DNA of 33,140 nt. It comes from a virus. Of the stretch, positions 15,905 to 23,586 are shown one piece after another. Where the stretch lies: IMG/VR virus record IMGVR_UViG_3300042400_001063, positions 1-33,140 of that record, one strand, 5' to 3'. The translations under genes and the position numbers were made by a program. The notes under the pieces are model-generated. The model had not been told where the DNA came from. It ran no database searches and saw only the letters and a list, made by a program, of their open reading frames with translations. Positions within the stretch are counted from its first letter, which is position 1; every line of letters begins with the position of its first letter.

Positions 15905-16617
15905 TTAATATAGAGTTTATTCCAAAATTTAGACTATATAGTAAGGTATTTCCAGAGCCAGTTAGTGTCGTATCGGCAATACCAGAGTGGTGGAAGTCAC
16001 AAGAAAGCCATTTAAATAATGATCAAAATGTCTATAGTGGAACAATGATGCTTACAGTTAAAAAATGTCAGTCGGTATTTGATGCAATGACATTCGGCTA
16101 CTACCTAAAGTGCCCAGCAGACATATCAATAGATGCAACAGGCGAAAAGCTACATGTTCAGCTAACTTCGGATATAATGGGAATGCAGCAACACCTTGTT
16201 GCAAACCATTTAAAAGAACAAATGGCCAAGTACCCGATACCAGATTACTTTCACCCAGAGGTTGTGAGGATACACCCAATGTGGTTGGTTCAAACAGAAA
16301 CAGGATACAGCTCTTTATTTGTTGCTCCTATGCACGGAGAAGATTCTCCTATCAAGGCGGTCCCAGGGGTAATAGATACAGACGAATATCCTTCTGATGG
16401 ATATTTATCTTTTTTTGTTAAAAAGGGATTTAAGGGAATTATTAAGCAGGGGACTCCAATTATGCAGGTCATTCCATTTAAAAGAGATGACTGGCAAAGC
16501 TCTATTAATAAAGAAAAAGATTCTGATTTTATGATAAAAGAAAAGAACTTAGGTGTAAGATCAGTTTTTCAAAATGGATACAGGATGAAGTTTTGGAAAA
16601 AGAAAACATATAAATGA
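15901..16617 (+). CDS. Conserved phage protein of unknown function (DUF6065-like), copy 1
   Basis: About 238 residues from ATG 15901, which overlaps the previous stop as ATGA; an ATG at 15886 is possible but has no ribosome site. It shares a long block order with the 17320 gene: IPEWWK / IPSWYK, K-C-x2-VFDAMTFGYY / FFDALTSGYM, then GYSSLFVAP / GYSLLITHP, GVIDTDEY / GIIDSDLW, and GIIKQGTPIMQVIPFKRDDW / GIIPKGTPIFQMIPIKREEW. The last block reads like a conserved ligand loop. I associate this pattern with DUF6065, but that needs checking. No catalytic triad is obvious. Part of the coupled cassette. Confidence 0.6.
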   Translation: MINIEFIPKFRLYSKVFPEPVSVVSAIPEWWKSQESHLNNDQNVYSGTMMLTVKKCQSVFDAMTFGYYLKCPADISIDATGEKLHVQLTSDIMGMQQHLVANHLKEQMAKYPIPDYFHPEVVRIHPMWLVQTETGYSSLFVAPMHGEDSPIKAVPGVIDTDEYPSDGYLSFFVKKGFKGIIKQGTPIMQVIPFKRDDWQSSINKEKDSDFMIKEKNLGVRSVFQNGYRMKFWKKKTYK

Positions 16618-17345
16618 GCACCAAAGTAATTAACAGGGTCCCATTCGAGTCAGAATCCTGGGGCTTGATGTCTAACATGAGCTTTGAGCAAATAGTTAAT
16701 TTTTCTAACCTTTTGCCAAAATGGAAAAATTGGTCATGTGTAAAAAACAATAAGGCATACAAGAAAGCAATACTTAAGCCAGTCAACATGTATGTTGCTA
16801 ATTTTTCAGATCCACCAGAAGTTATAAAAATTTCAGACACTCAGATTTATTTAAGATATAGTAACTATGCAGACATATTAATACAGATAGCAGACCCAAT
16901 GATGGGACACAAAGGAATATTTAAATCTAATCCAATAAATAGCTTGCTGTATGCTACGGATAAATGCTGGCTAAGACAGTTTTATCCATCTTCAAATATA
17001 TACAATATAGATAAAATAAACCCTATGTCCGATAGAGTTTTTAAAATGTTTATACCATGGTTTTTAGACATGGATATAAAGTATACGGTAAAAACAAACT
17101 TAGAAAATTCTTCTATTGTAGCAATAGAAAAAGAAGATTATTTTACAAAAACAAATGAAAATGTTATAATAAAAGAAGCTAATTTTGTTGATTTTTATTT
17201 TACAACATCTGATAAACATATGGAAGATAACATATGCGGTTTAATAAAAAGAGGATCTTACCTATTTGATATACAAATAGAATCTGATAGGAAAACAATT
17301 AAAAGAATTATAGGGGAGTATGAGAAAAAAAGAACTAAGGGTTAA
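16614..17345 (+). CDS. Unknown protein, possibly a divergent relative of its neighbours
   Basis: 243 residues. It starts with an ATGA overlap on the previous stop. It is rich in Lys, Ile, Asn and Tyr. LLPKWKNW (about 33-40) and the late GLIKRGSYLFDIQI (about 209-222) echo IPEWWK and GIIKQGTPIMQVI in the flanking genes, at similar places and in a protein of similar length. The middle has no clear match. It may be a fast-evolving third copy or unrelated. The downstream gene begins inside its last 26 bases. Confidence 0.5.
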   Translation: MSTKVINRVPFESESWGLMSNMSFEQIVNFSNLLPKWKNWSCVKNNKAYKKAILKPVNMYVANFSDPPEVIKISDTQIYLRYSNYADILIQIADPMMGHKGIFKSNPINSLLYATDKCWLRQFYPSSNIYNIDKINPMSDRVFKMFIPWFLDMDIKYTVKTNLENSSIVAIEKEDYFTKTNENVIIKEANFVDFYFTTSDKHMEDNICGLIKRGSYLFDIQIESDRKTIKRIIGEYEKKRTKG

Positions 17346-18078
17346 GTTCTCTCCAGCCTTCATTACAGACATAAACAGCTTTACAGACTATAGTTGTTTT
17401 AATGAACCACAAGAAGCAAAAAGACATATTCCTTCTTGGTATAAAAAACTATCTAAGTTTCATAAATCAAATAGTATTAGCAAGCTATACCCAGTAAATG
17501 ACAGAGGTACCGACGGAAGCGCAGCCTCGACAAAGCTATGTATGCCATTTTTTGATGCATTGACTTCTGGATATATGTACACCTTAGACTACGATCTTCA
17601 TGTAAGTCAAGATAAGAATGGCTTCCCAGTACTTTCTTGGGAAGGCGATAATATGATAGTAGATAAAAGATTGATGATAGATGTCCCAGTGCCCACCCAA
17701 CATCACCCAATGCATTATGGGTGGAAGGTTAACTGGTACTCAGAAACGCCAAAGGGATATTCTTTATTAATAACACATCCGTTAAATAGGCATGACTTGC
17801 CATTTACCACAATGAGCGGAATCATAGACTCAGATTTATGGCATACCCCAGTATTTACGTCCTTCTTCCTAAAACGCAACTTTATTGGTATAATACCTAA
17901 AGGAACTCCTATATTTCAAATGATTCCTATTAAAAGAGAAGAATGGTCTCTTGAAATAGATTATTCAAATGACAATATAGAGCAAAACCAAATCAAGGAC
18001 GAAAAAAGAAGATCTTTAATATATGCATATTATAAAAATATAATATGGCAACGGAAACAATATAGAGGGAAAATATAA
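17320..18078 (+). CDS. Conserved phage protein of unknown function (DUF6065-like), copy 2
   Basis: 252 residues and a clear paralogue of the 15901 gene (blocks listed there). It is closer to what I remember of the family: TKLCMPFFDALTSGY near 72-86, VNWYSETPKGYSLLITHPLN near 134-153, then TMSGIIDSD and GIIPKGTPIFQMIPIKREEW near 191-210. His-rich PTQHHPMHYGW precedes the middle block and might bind metal (inference). The ATG at 17320 has GGGG only 3-4 bases upstream and overlaps the preceding gene by 26 bases. Next gene follows with zero gap. Confidence 0.6.
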   Translation: MRKKELRVKFSPAFITDINSFTDYSCFNEPQEAKRHIPSWYKKLSKFHKSNSISKLYPVNDRGTDGSAASTKLCMPFFDALTSGYMYTLDYDLHVSQDKNGFPVLSWEGDNMIVDKRLMIDVPVPTQHHPMHYGWKVNWYSETPKGYSLLITHPLNRHDLPFTTMSGIIDSDLWHTPVFTSFFLKRNFIGIIPKGTPIFQMIPIKREEWSLEIDYSNDNIEQNQIKDEKRRSLIYAYYKNIIWQRKQYRGKI

Positions 18079-18723
18079 ATGGAAAATATGTATATGAACC
18101 AGCCAACAGGCAAAGAACATAAGTTTTTTGAGAGATACCTAGACAACGATCTCCCAGAGCTTGCAGAGTTTTTGCAAAATCAATATGCTAACATGGAAAA
18201 CCTTAAGTTGTCTGGAATAACAAAGGTTACGCCAAGAGATCACTGGCTATCATCCGATAGCGTGTCGACAATAAAATGGAGAGAGTACAATGTTTTTCAG
18301 TTTTATCATGAGTCTATTTATAAGCTGTATAAGAATATATCGGAAACTATTAAAGAAGCCTGTGAGTACTATGGTGTCAACTTTGAAGAGCAAAGATACA
18401 TGGTCCAGGGTTGGTTTAATATTAATTACAATCATAGTGGCAAGCTTGATTGGCATGATCACGGTGGCCCTTATGCCCCCTATTTTCACGGTTACTATTC
18501 GGTAAATGCAGAGCCTTCAACTACGTATTATAGCGTTTTTGGAAACAAAGTAGAAAATCATAACAAGAATAACAGAATGATTATCTCGGAAATGGGACAC
18601 CCACATGCAATGGGAGACTGGGACTGGGAAGGCCCTAGAGTAACTATTGCGTACGATATAGTTCCACTAAAAAGCTTAATTGCCAATAAAGCAGAACCAC
18701 AACACTGGATACCATTGCTGTGA
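18079..18723 (+). CDS. 2-oxoglutarate/Fe(II)-dependent oxygenase
   Basis: 214 residues, with a double-stranded beta-helix core. Metal ligands are likely H126 and H128 or D127 (KLDWHDHGGPYAP). FHGYYSVNAEPSTTYYSV is the following strand pair. GHPHAMGDW supplies the distal His (H174 or H176), and GPRVTIAYDIVPL the 2OG-binding Arg (R187). It resembles the phage 'putative 2OG-Fe(II) oxygenase' family with an HxH/HxD site (PF13759-like). It would hydroxylate an unknown substrate. It has a non-catalytic-looking relative at 15341. Ribosome site AGAGGGA; the next gene starts as GTGA on its stop. Confidence 0.8.
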   Translation: MENMYMNQPTGKEHKFFERYLDNDLPELAEFLQNQYANMENLKLSGITKVTPRDHWLSSDSVSTIKWREYNVFQFYHESIYKLYKNISETIKEACEYYGVNFEEQRYMVQGWFNINYNHSGKLDWHDHGGPYAPYFHGYYSVNAEPSTTYYSVFGNKVENHNKNNRMIISEMGHPHAMGDWDWEGPRVTIAYDIVPLKSLIANKAEPQHWIPLL

Positions 18724-19538
18724 CAAGCACTATTGGAATTTGTATATACTCATATCAAAATAAAAAGCTATTAGACTTAATAGAAGAAATAAAAGAAAAG
18801 TCTAGTAAAAAGAATATTTTGTATTTCTATGTCATAGACCAAAACAATTTGGATAGAACAAGAGGTTTTGCCGAGCCAGAATCTTATCACTCTACTTCAT
18901 ACAACTATGTTAAATGGGACTCAATTAAAAGCCCAATTGAGTATAAGCAACAGGCATTAAATATTTTAAATAAAACATATTATATGCAGGTTGAAGATGA
19001 CTTGAGCTTAATACAAAATTGGGACGAATATGCAATAGATTTCATATCAAAGAATAAAAATTCAATTCTAACTGGAAACTCTACTGTCTCGTTAAAGAAT
19101 AAGAACTGGTTCCATTTATCAGCAACAAGAACACCATCAAAAGAGTTTAATGAGATAAAATATATAGATAGAAATTTTCTATTTGGACTTACTGAAGATT
19201 TTAAAAAGATAGAGTATCCTAAATACTTAAAATATAATGGAGAAGAAGAGTCTATCTCGATAGATATGATAAATAATGGTATAAAGATGTATAACTTCCC
19301 AGACGAGTATTTATCTATACATAGATCTGATCTAGAAAAAGAATATACACCGTTTTCTTTAAACCATAATTATAATAAATTTGTTGATCTGTATAAGGAT
19401 GAGGTCAAAAAGCATTTTGGCTTAGACATAGAGCAATTGCCGTTTGAAGATAACGATGTTGCGTATGACCCAGCTCAATCTCAAACTGATAAAATTGGCG
19501 GCTTAAGATATATTAATAAAGTTAAGGAGCTTAGGTAA
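18720..19538 (+). CDS. GT-A type glycosyltransferase (GlcNAc-transferase-like)
   Basis: 272 residues from a GTG start overlapping the preceding stop by 4 bases. An N-terminal TIGICIYSYQNKK strand is followed by LYFYVIDQNN. YYMQVEDDLSLIQNWDEY (87-104) contains the acidic E92-D93-D94 metal/nucleotide-sugar site with the 'xQxDxxxxxxxxWD' layout of the PF11397 GlcNAc-transferase family. The rest is Lys/Asn/Tyr-rich. It probably attaches a sugar to a hydroxylated protein or glycan. That fits its place between oxygenases, which can create hydroxyl acceptors. The donor is unknown. Confidence 0.65.
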   Translation: MTSTIGICIYSYQNKKLLDLIEEIKEKSSKKNILYFYVIDQNNLDRTRGFAEPESYHSTSYNYVKWDSIKSPIEYKQQALNILNKTYYMQVEDDLSLIQNWDEYAIDFISKNKNSILTGNSTVSLKNKNWFHLSATRTPSKEFNEIKYIDRNFLFGLTEDFKKIEYPKYLKYNGEEESISIDMINNGIKMYNFPDEYLSIHRSDLEKEYTPFSLNHNYNKFVDLYKDEVKKHFGLDIEQLPFEDNDVAYDPAQSQTDKIGGLRYINKVKELR

Positions 19539-20080
19539 TGTTAATAAAAATAGTAGAAGACTTTATAACAGAAGAAGACGCAAATGTTTTAATCAATGAG
19601 ATGAAGAGGCCGTCAGAGATAAACGAGTATCCATCATACTATAAAGATAGAAACGGCGGTACTGCCTTCCCTTATAACAAAACAGTTATGTCGCTATTAA
19701 AGAAATATGCAGTCGATGCAAATAGGATACAGAAAGAATTTTTTGAATTAGAAAAAGATGTAATTGTTACAAAAGCTTTTGGTTCATTCTGGAATCCTGG
19801 CCAAAGTGGAGCACCACATATTGATGCGATAGAAAAAGAGCCTTTTATCGAATACAGCGCTGTGATATATTTAAATGATGAATATGAAGGCGGAGAGATT
19901 TATTTTCCAAGACAATCTTTTGAGCACAGGCCAAAGAAATACTCAGCAATATTTTTCCCAGGCAATAGTTTTAACTATATTCACGGGGTAAAAGAAATAA
20001 CAAGTGGTAATAGATTCACGGCTCTTTATATGCAATCTACAAAAAAAGAGTTCATGGATCCAGATTTTGAGGGGTGCTAA
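19538..20080 (+). CDS. Prolyl 4-hydroxylase-like 2OG-Fe(II) oxygenase, copy 1
   Basis: 180 residues. HxD is H94-x-D96 (GAPHIDAIE). The DSBH core reads EYSAVIYLNDEYEGGEIYFP (105-124). Distal H149 is in FNYIHGVKEI and R159 is in TSGNRFTALY. This is the textbook P4H arrangement (PF13640-like). Such enzymes hydroxylate prolyl or other side chains using 2OG, O2 and Fe(II). It starts one base inside the preceding gene's stop. Whether its substrate is the PFGFT or GPQGPAG prolines of the fibre block is a hypothesis. Confidence 0.85.
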   Translation: MLIKIVEDFITEEDANVLINEMKRPSEINEYPSYYKDRNGGTAFPYNKTVMSLLKKYAVDANRIQKEFFELEKDVIVTKAFGSFWNPGQSGAPHIDAIEKEPFIEYSAVIYLNDEYEGGEIYFPRQSFEHRPKKYSAIFFPGNSFNYIHGVKEITSGNRFTALYMQSTKKEFMDPDFEGC

Positions 20081-20734
20081 ATGAATTACGAAGAATTAGC
20101 TTTAGGGGCAGTTTATTATAAAAACATAATAGATAACCCAGCAGATTTAATTAACAAAATAGAAGACCTAGAAGAAAAAAGAAGTAATGCTGATTCCTAT
20201 AGATCTGAATCTGTAAAGCCATGGCAGGCATGGGACTATGACCATGGTAATAAAGAAAAAACAGTTTTCTGTTGGCAAAAGTTTTTACCAAAGCCAGAAG
20301 ACATTCAAAAAACAGATTTGTTTTACCAAGAACAATTTGAAATATCTTCAATCCTTTTCGATGGACTAGAAAAAGGTCTGCAGCATTATTTCTCTTTATA
20401 CCCATACGCAGAAAAGAATATTAAGTCTAGAGAAAAAACAATGCATCTTTTAAAGTATAAAGAAAGTGGATTCCTGCCAGCACATTCTGATCATGGAATA
20501 AGTAGTAGAGTCTTGTCTGCTCTTTTGTATTTAAATAATGATTATGAAGGTGGAAATATTAGATTCCCTCACGCAGGCATAGACATCAAGCCAGAAGCTG
20601 GAAGCCTGCTGTTTTTCCCTTCAAATTTTGTATACGTTCATGAAGTAGACGCAGTTACAAGCGGAACAAGATACTCTTTGCCAAACTGGTACCACAATAG
20701 AAAAAACGCATACTACTCAGACGGGACAGAATAA
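20081..20734 (+). CDS. Prolyl 4-hydroxylase-like 2OG-Fe(II) oxygenase, copy 2
   Basis: 217 residues with the same core as the gene before it but a longer N-terminus (about 120 residues of helix-rich sequence). HxD is H135-x-D137 (PAHSDHG), then LSALLYLNNDYEGGNIRFP (145-163), distal H187 (VYVHEVD) and R197 (TSGTRYSLPNW). The matched 'LND/NDYEGG' and 'TSG-R' strings show the two genes are homologous. Both keep all ligands, so both should be active. Zero gap to the preceding gene (GGGGTGCTAA-ATG). Confidence 0.85.
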   Translation: MNYEELALGAVYYKNIIDNPADLINKIEDLEEKRSNADSYRSESVKPWQAWDYDHGNKEKTVFCWQKFLPKPEDIQKTDLFYQEQFEISSILFDGLEKGLQHYFSLYPYAEKNIKSREKTMHLLKYKESGFLPAHSDHGISSRVLSALLYLNNDYEGGNIRFPHAGIDIKPEAGSLLFFPSNFVYVHEVDAVTSGTRYSLPNWYHNRKNAYYSDGTE

Positions 20735-21432
20735 TGTTTATAGTTACAGGGTCTAGCAGTGGTATGGGCAATGCAATTGTTAATAGGCTTTTAAAGAATG
20801 GATACGAAGTTTCAGGAATATCTAGAAACATACCAAAAAGCGGTTCACCGTTTAAAACCTATCAAGCAGACGTCTCAGATAAAAAAGCAATTAACGAAAT
20901 TGCAAATGAAATAAAATCTCAAGGCATAACGGTTAGCGGTTTAATAAATTGTGCTGGGCTGGGACAAGATTTCTTTACTGCTGATTGGACTAAGATGTCA
21001 GCTGAAGAAATTCAATCATTGTTTGGGACAAATATTATTGGTGTTATAAACACCTGTCAAGCATTTATACCTCTTATGAATAGAAAAGTTCATACACCAG
21101 TTATAAATATAAGTAGCCTAGCTGCTCATTCAAATTCAGAAATTTCTGTTTACGCAGCAAGCAAATATGCGGTAAAGGGCTATACAAGATCTTTGGCTAA
21201 GGTTTTAAGAGAGACATCAATTAGAGCAAACTGCATAGCACCAGGCATGATTAGGACAGAGATGACAAAGCACCTTTCTGATGATACATTTAACAGAATA
21301 CTATTTGGCTCTGGACAAACATTGAGCAATAAGATATTTACAACAGAAGACGTCTGTGACGTAGTAGATATCTTGATTGATCAAAAATCAAACAGTCTAA
21401 CTGGACAGACATTTCACGTGGGCGGATACTAA
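20734..21432 (+). CDS. Short-chain dehydrogenase/reductase (SDR)
   Basis: 232 residues with the full classical SDR set. TGSSSGMG (5-12) is the NAD(P) Gly motif, NCAG (72-75) the NNAG equivalent, ISS (126-128) the catalytic Ser, and YAASK (140-144) the Tyr/Lys pair. PGMIRTEM follows the active site. It probably oxidises or reduces a sugar or hydroxylated group with NAD(P)H. Starts as TAATG on the preceding stop, last of the coupled cassette. An apparent leaderless promoter follows, so transcription can restart for the LamG gene. Confidence 0.88.
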   Translation: MFIVTGSSSGMGNAIVNRLLKNGYEVSGISRNIPKSGSPFKTYQADVSDKKAINEIANEIKSQGITVSGLINCAGLGQDFFTADWTKMSAEEIQSLFGTNIIGVINTCQAFIPLMNRKVHTPVINISSLAAHSNSEISVYAASKYAVKGYTRSLAKVLRETSIRANCIAPGMIRTEMTKHLSDDTFNRILFGSGQTLSNKIFTTEDVCDVVDILIDQKSNSLTGQTFHVGGY

Positions 21433-21441
21433 CCCGTCAAA

Positions 21442-21450
21442 TGGTATAAT
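21442..21450 (+). promoter_or_regulatory. Extended -10 promoter giving a leaderless transcript
   Basis: TG-G-TATAAT (hexamer 21445-21450) is followed by only six bases, then ATG 21457. Transcription would start at or next to the A of the ATG, and no ribosome site exists. This is the geometry of actinobacterial leaderless genes. Confidence 0.65.
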
Positions 21451-21456
21451 TTTTAA

Positions 21457-23187
21457 ATGTCATACTACTACAAGGTTCTTAAAGATAGCCCAATTGGCTT
21501 TTGGAAGCTAGACGATAGCTCCACAACAGCAGTAGACTATTCTGGCTGCCAGAATAATGGATCCTATTCAGGACCAAAGGACAACAAGAATCCAATTGTT
21601 AGTGGCAGCTCGTACTCTTCAAAAGTAACTTCCTCTTCTAGTATTACATTTTCTTTAGACAAAGACTATTACGGCCAAACAGCAAAAGGCGGGTTTGCAA
21701 ATATTAATGATGGCGACAATGACTTTTCAATAGAGTGCTGGATATTACCACAAATAGAAACAGACAACCTTACACCGATAGTTGCGGACAAAGAAAATAA
21801 TATAGGAATTTTTTGGGATAACGGTAACATATTTTTTGGACTGGACACAGATTACTTAGAGTATTCAGTTCCAAATTTTAATAAGTCATTGCACATAGTT
21901 TGTACATACAGCGTAAATAAAGCATTTATTTATGTAGATGGTATTCTTTGTGTTAGCAAAATAATGCCCTCTAATCCATTTACAAATACAGATATATCTT
22001 TAAAGTCTGGCCCAACAGAAAATATACTTGATAAATTTTTAATTAATAACGTTGCAGTTTATAGATACGGATTGCCTGAAAGACAGATATACTCTCACTT
22101 TTTAGACAATAACAAGGTTATGCCTATACAGGTAGCCTATCCAGACGGCGGAGAAATCTTTTATATATACGACAACACAATGAGAAATTCTTTTTCTTTT
22201 TCATATCCCAAAGATAAATCTTGGGAGTATTTTTTAAATGAAGATTTAAACTTAAATAGGTCTGAAAACTATATAGAGTTGTCAAAAACAAACACTCAGG
22301 AAACAAAAGAAGTTATTTTAAACGATATAATTTCTATGCCTTCTGGTATCACAATGGACTCTTCAAGAATATTTTGGAGCGGTCAAAATGGAATTAGCGT
22401 TTATACAAGTTTAGACGACACAACATATTTGGAATGCAAAAATGGAGAACCAATACCTCAATTTAAGTATGCAGAATTTAGTGATCAAAAGTTCTTTTAC
22501 ATAAGAATCGTTATCAGCTCATCAGACTCATCAAAATATGTGCCTAAGTTGCATGGCCTAGAAGTTAATTTTTATAATACCCAAATACTGTACTCTAAAA
22601 ATGGCGGATCCTATATTTCAAAAATTGAAGATTTAGATGCAAACTTTGGGGAAGAAGCTTATCCTATTTTAAGTAATAATAGCTTAAATGGAATACTGGT
22701 TGATTCTGACTCTGGCTTTAATCTCAATACATCAAAATCTGTATCCACGATAGAATTTTTTTATACCCCAAATACAATTTCAAGCGGTTCTTTACTTTCA
22801 GCCGAGGGTACAGAATTTAGATGGTCTAGCAATGGAAGCATTACAAAAAACAACATATCTGGCCTTTATGTAAATGGGGTAAACAGGACATCTGAAACAC
22901 AAATATCGAATATATTTAAGCCAAAGGATTTGCACCATGTAGTCCTGGCCCTCACCAACCCAATAACCGAGCAGATCGTATTTAATTACAGGCAGGAGGG
23001 CTCTGAGAAGTCCTTATATCAATATGTAACAATATATGATTATGTCTTGGGGGCTGGCATGGCTCAAAGCCACTACGAGATGTACACAGAAAAATCAAAA
23101 TATCAATCTAGTGGATCAACACTAAGCCTGTCAGAAAATTCAGTAAATATATATAACAATGACTGGATCGTGCTACAAAACTCATAA
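21457..23187 (+). CDS. LamG/concanavalin-like tail adhesin
   Basis: 576 residues. The first ~210 residues form a laminin-G-like jelly roll (SPIGFWKLDD, then FSIECWILPQ and ICTYSVNKAFIYVDGILC). About 215-375 is a different beta region (WSGQNGISVYTSLDDTTY, FFYIRIVISSSDSSKYVPKL) that resembles a discoidin-like module. About 380-560 holds a second LamG-like unit (STIEFFYTPNTISSGSLLSA, LHHVVLALTN). LamG folds bind sugars or other ligands, so host-surface binding is likely. It has no signal peptide, as expected for a virion part. Ribosome site absent; the start fits a leaderless message. Confidence 0.75.
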   Translation: MSYYYKVLKDSPIGFWKLDDSSTTAVDYSGCQNNGSYSGPKDNKNPIVSGSSYSSKVTSSSSITFSLDKDYYGQTAKGGFANINDGDNDFSIECWILPQIETDNLTPIVADKENNIGIFWDNGNIFFGLDTDYLEYSVPNFNKSLHIVCTYSVNKAFIYVDGILCVSKIMPSNPFTNTDISLKSGPTENILDKFLINNVAVYRYGLPERQIYSHFLDNNKVMPIQVAYPDGGEIFYIYDNTMRNSFSFSYPKDKSWEYFLNEDLNLNRSENYIELSKTNTQETKEVILNDIISMPSGITMDSSRIFWSGQNGISVYTSLDDTTYLECKNGEPIPQFKYAEFSDQKFFYIRIVISSSDSSKYVPKLHGLEVNFYNTQILYSKNGGSYISKIEDLDANFGEEAYPILSNNSLNGILVDSDSGFNLNTSKSVSTIEFFYTPNTISSGSLLSAEGTEFRWSSNGSITKNNISGLYVNGVNRTSETQISNIFKPKDLHHVVLALTNPITEQIVFNYRQEGSEKSLYQYVTIYDYVLGAGMAQSHYEMYTEKSKYQSSGSTLSLSENSVNIYNNDWIVLQNS

Positions 23188-23232
23188 AATTGAACATTGT
23201 CTTGCCAAAATATGGACATTAACTAAAAAGAA

Positions 23233-23241
23233 TGGTAAAAT
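23233..23241 (+). promoter_or_regulatory. Extended -10 promoter, near-leaderless
   Basis: TG-G-TAAAAT (hexamer 23236-23241) is nine bases before ATG 23251. The predicted leader is 0-4 nt and no ribosome site is seen. Confidence 0.55.
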
Positions 23242-23250
23242 TAATACACA

Positions 23251-23586
23251 ATGGATATTAAAAGAATTAATCAGCAGGTAATAGAAGAGACCACCCTTGG
23301 AATCTATGTCTGGGAAATGCCAGATGGAAGATGGATCGGCGACGACGATGGAAACTTTTTATCCATCACAGCAAAAAAGGGCAATCGATCAAAAATAAAC
23401 CTGTTGGCGGATGCAGTTAGAGCACACGGAATATACGAAGGACAGCCTAAGTTTTTGGCAGGTCGTAGAAAAATTGATGATGAAGAATTTCAGCATCAAA
23501 AACAAAGATTAGAGTGGGGCCTTACACCAGATCCATTAGATATTGGAGTCTACAAAGACTCTCTAAAAAAAGGTGGTATGAGATAA
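23251..23586 (+). CDS. Conserved structural-region protein of unknown function
   Basis: 111 residues. ETTLGIYVWEMPDGRWIGDD (13-32) then GNFLSI and a C-terminal RLEWGLTPDPLDIGVY. I recall proteins of this look sitting before the portal gene in actinophages, without a known role. It is charged and soluble. The 3' end abuts the portal start, so it is probably co-transcribed with the head genes and leads them. Confidence 0.6.
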   Translation: MDIKRINQQVIEETTLGIYVWEMPDGRWIGDDDGNFLSITAKKGNRSKINLLADAVRAHGIYEGQPKFLAGRRKIDDEEFQHQKQRLEWGLTPDPLDIGVYKDSLKKGGMR

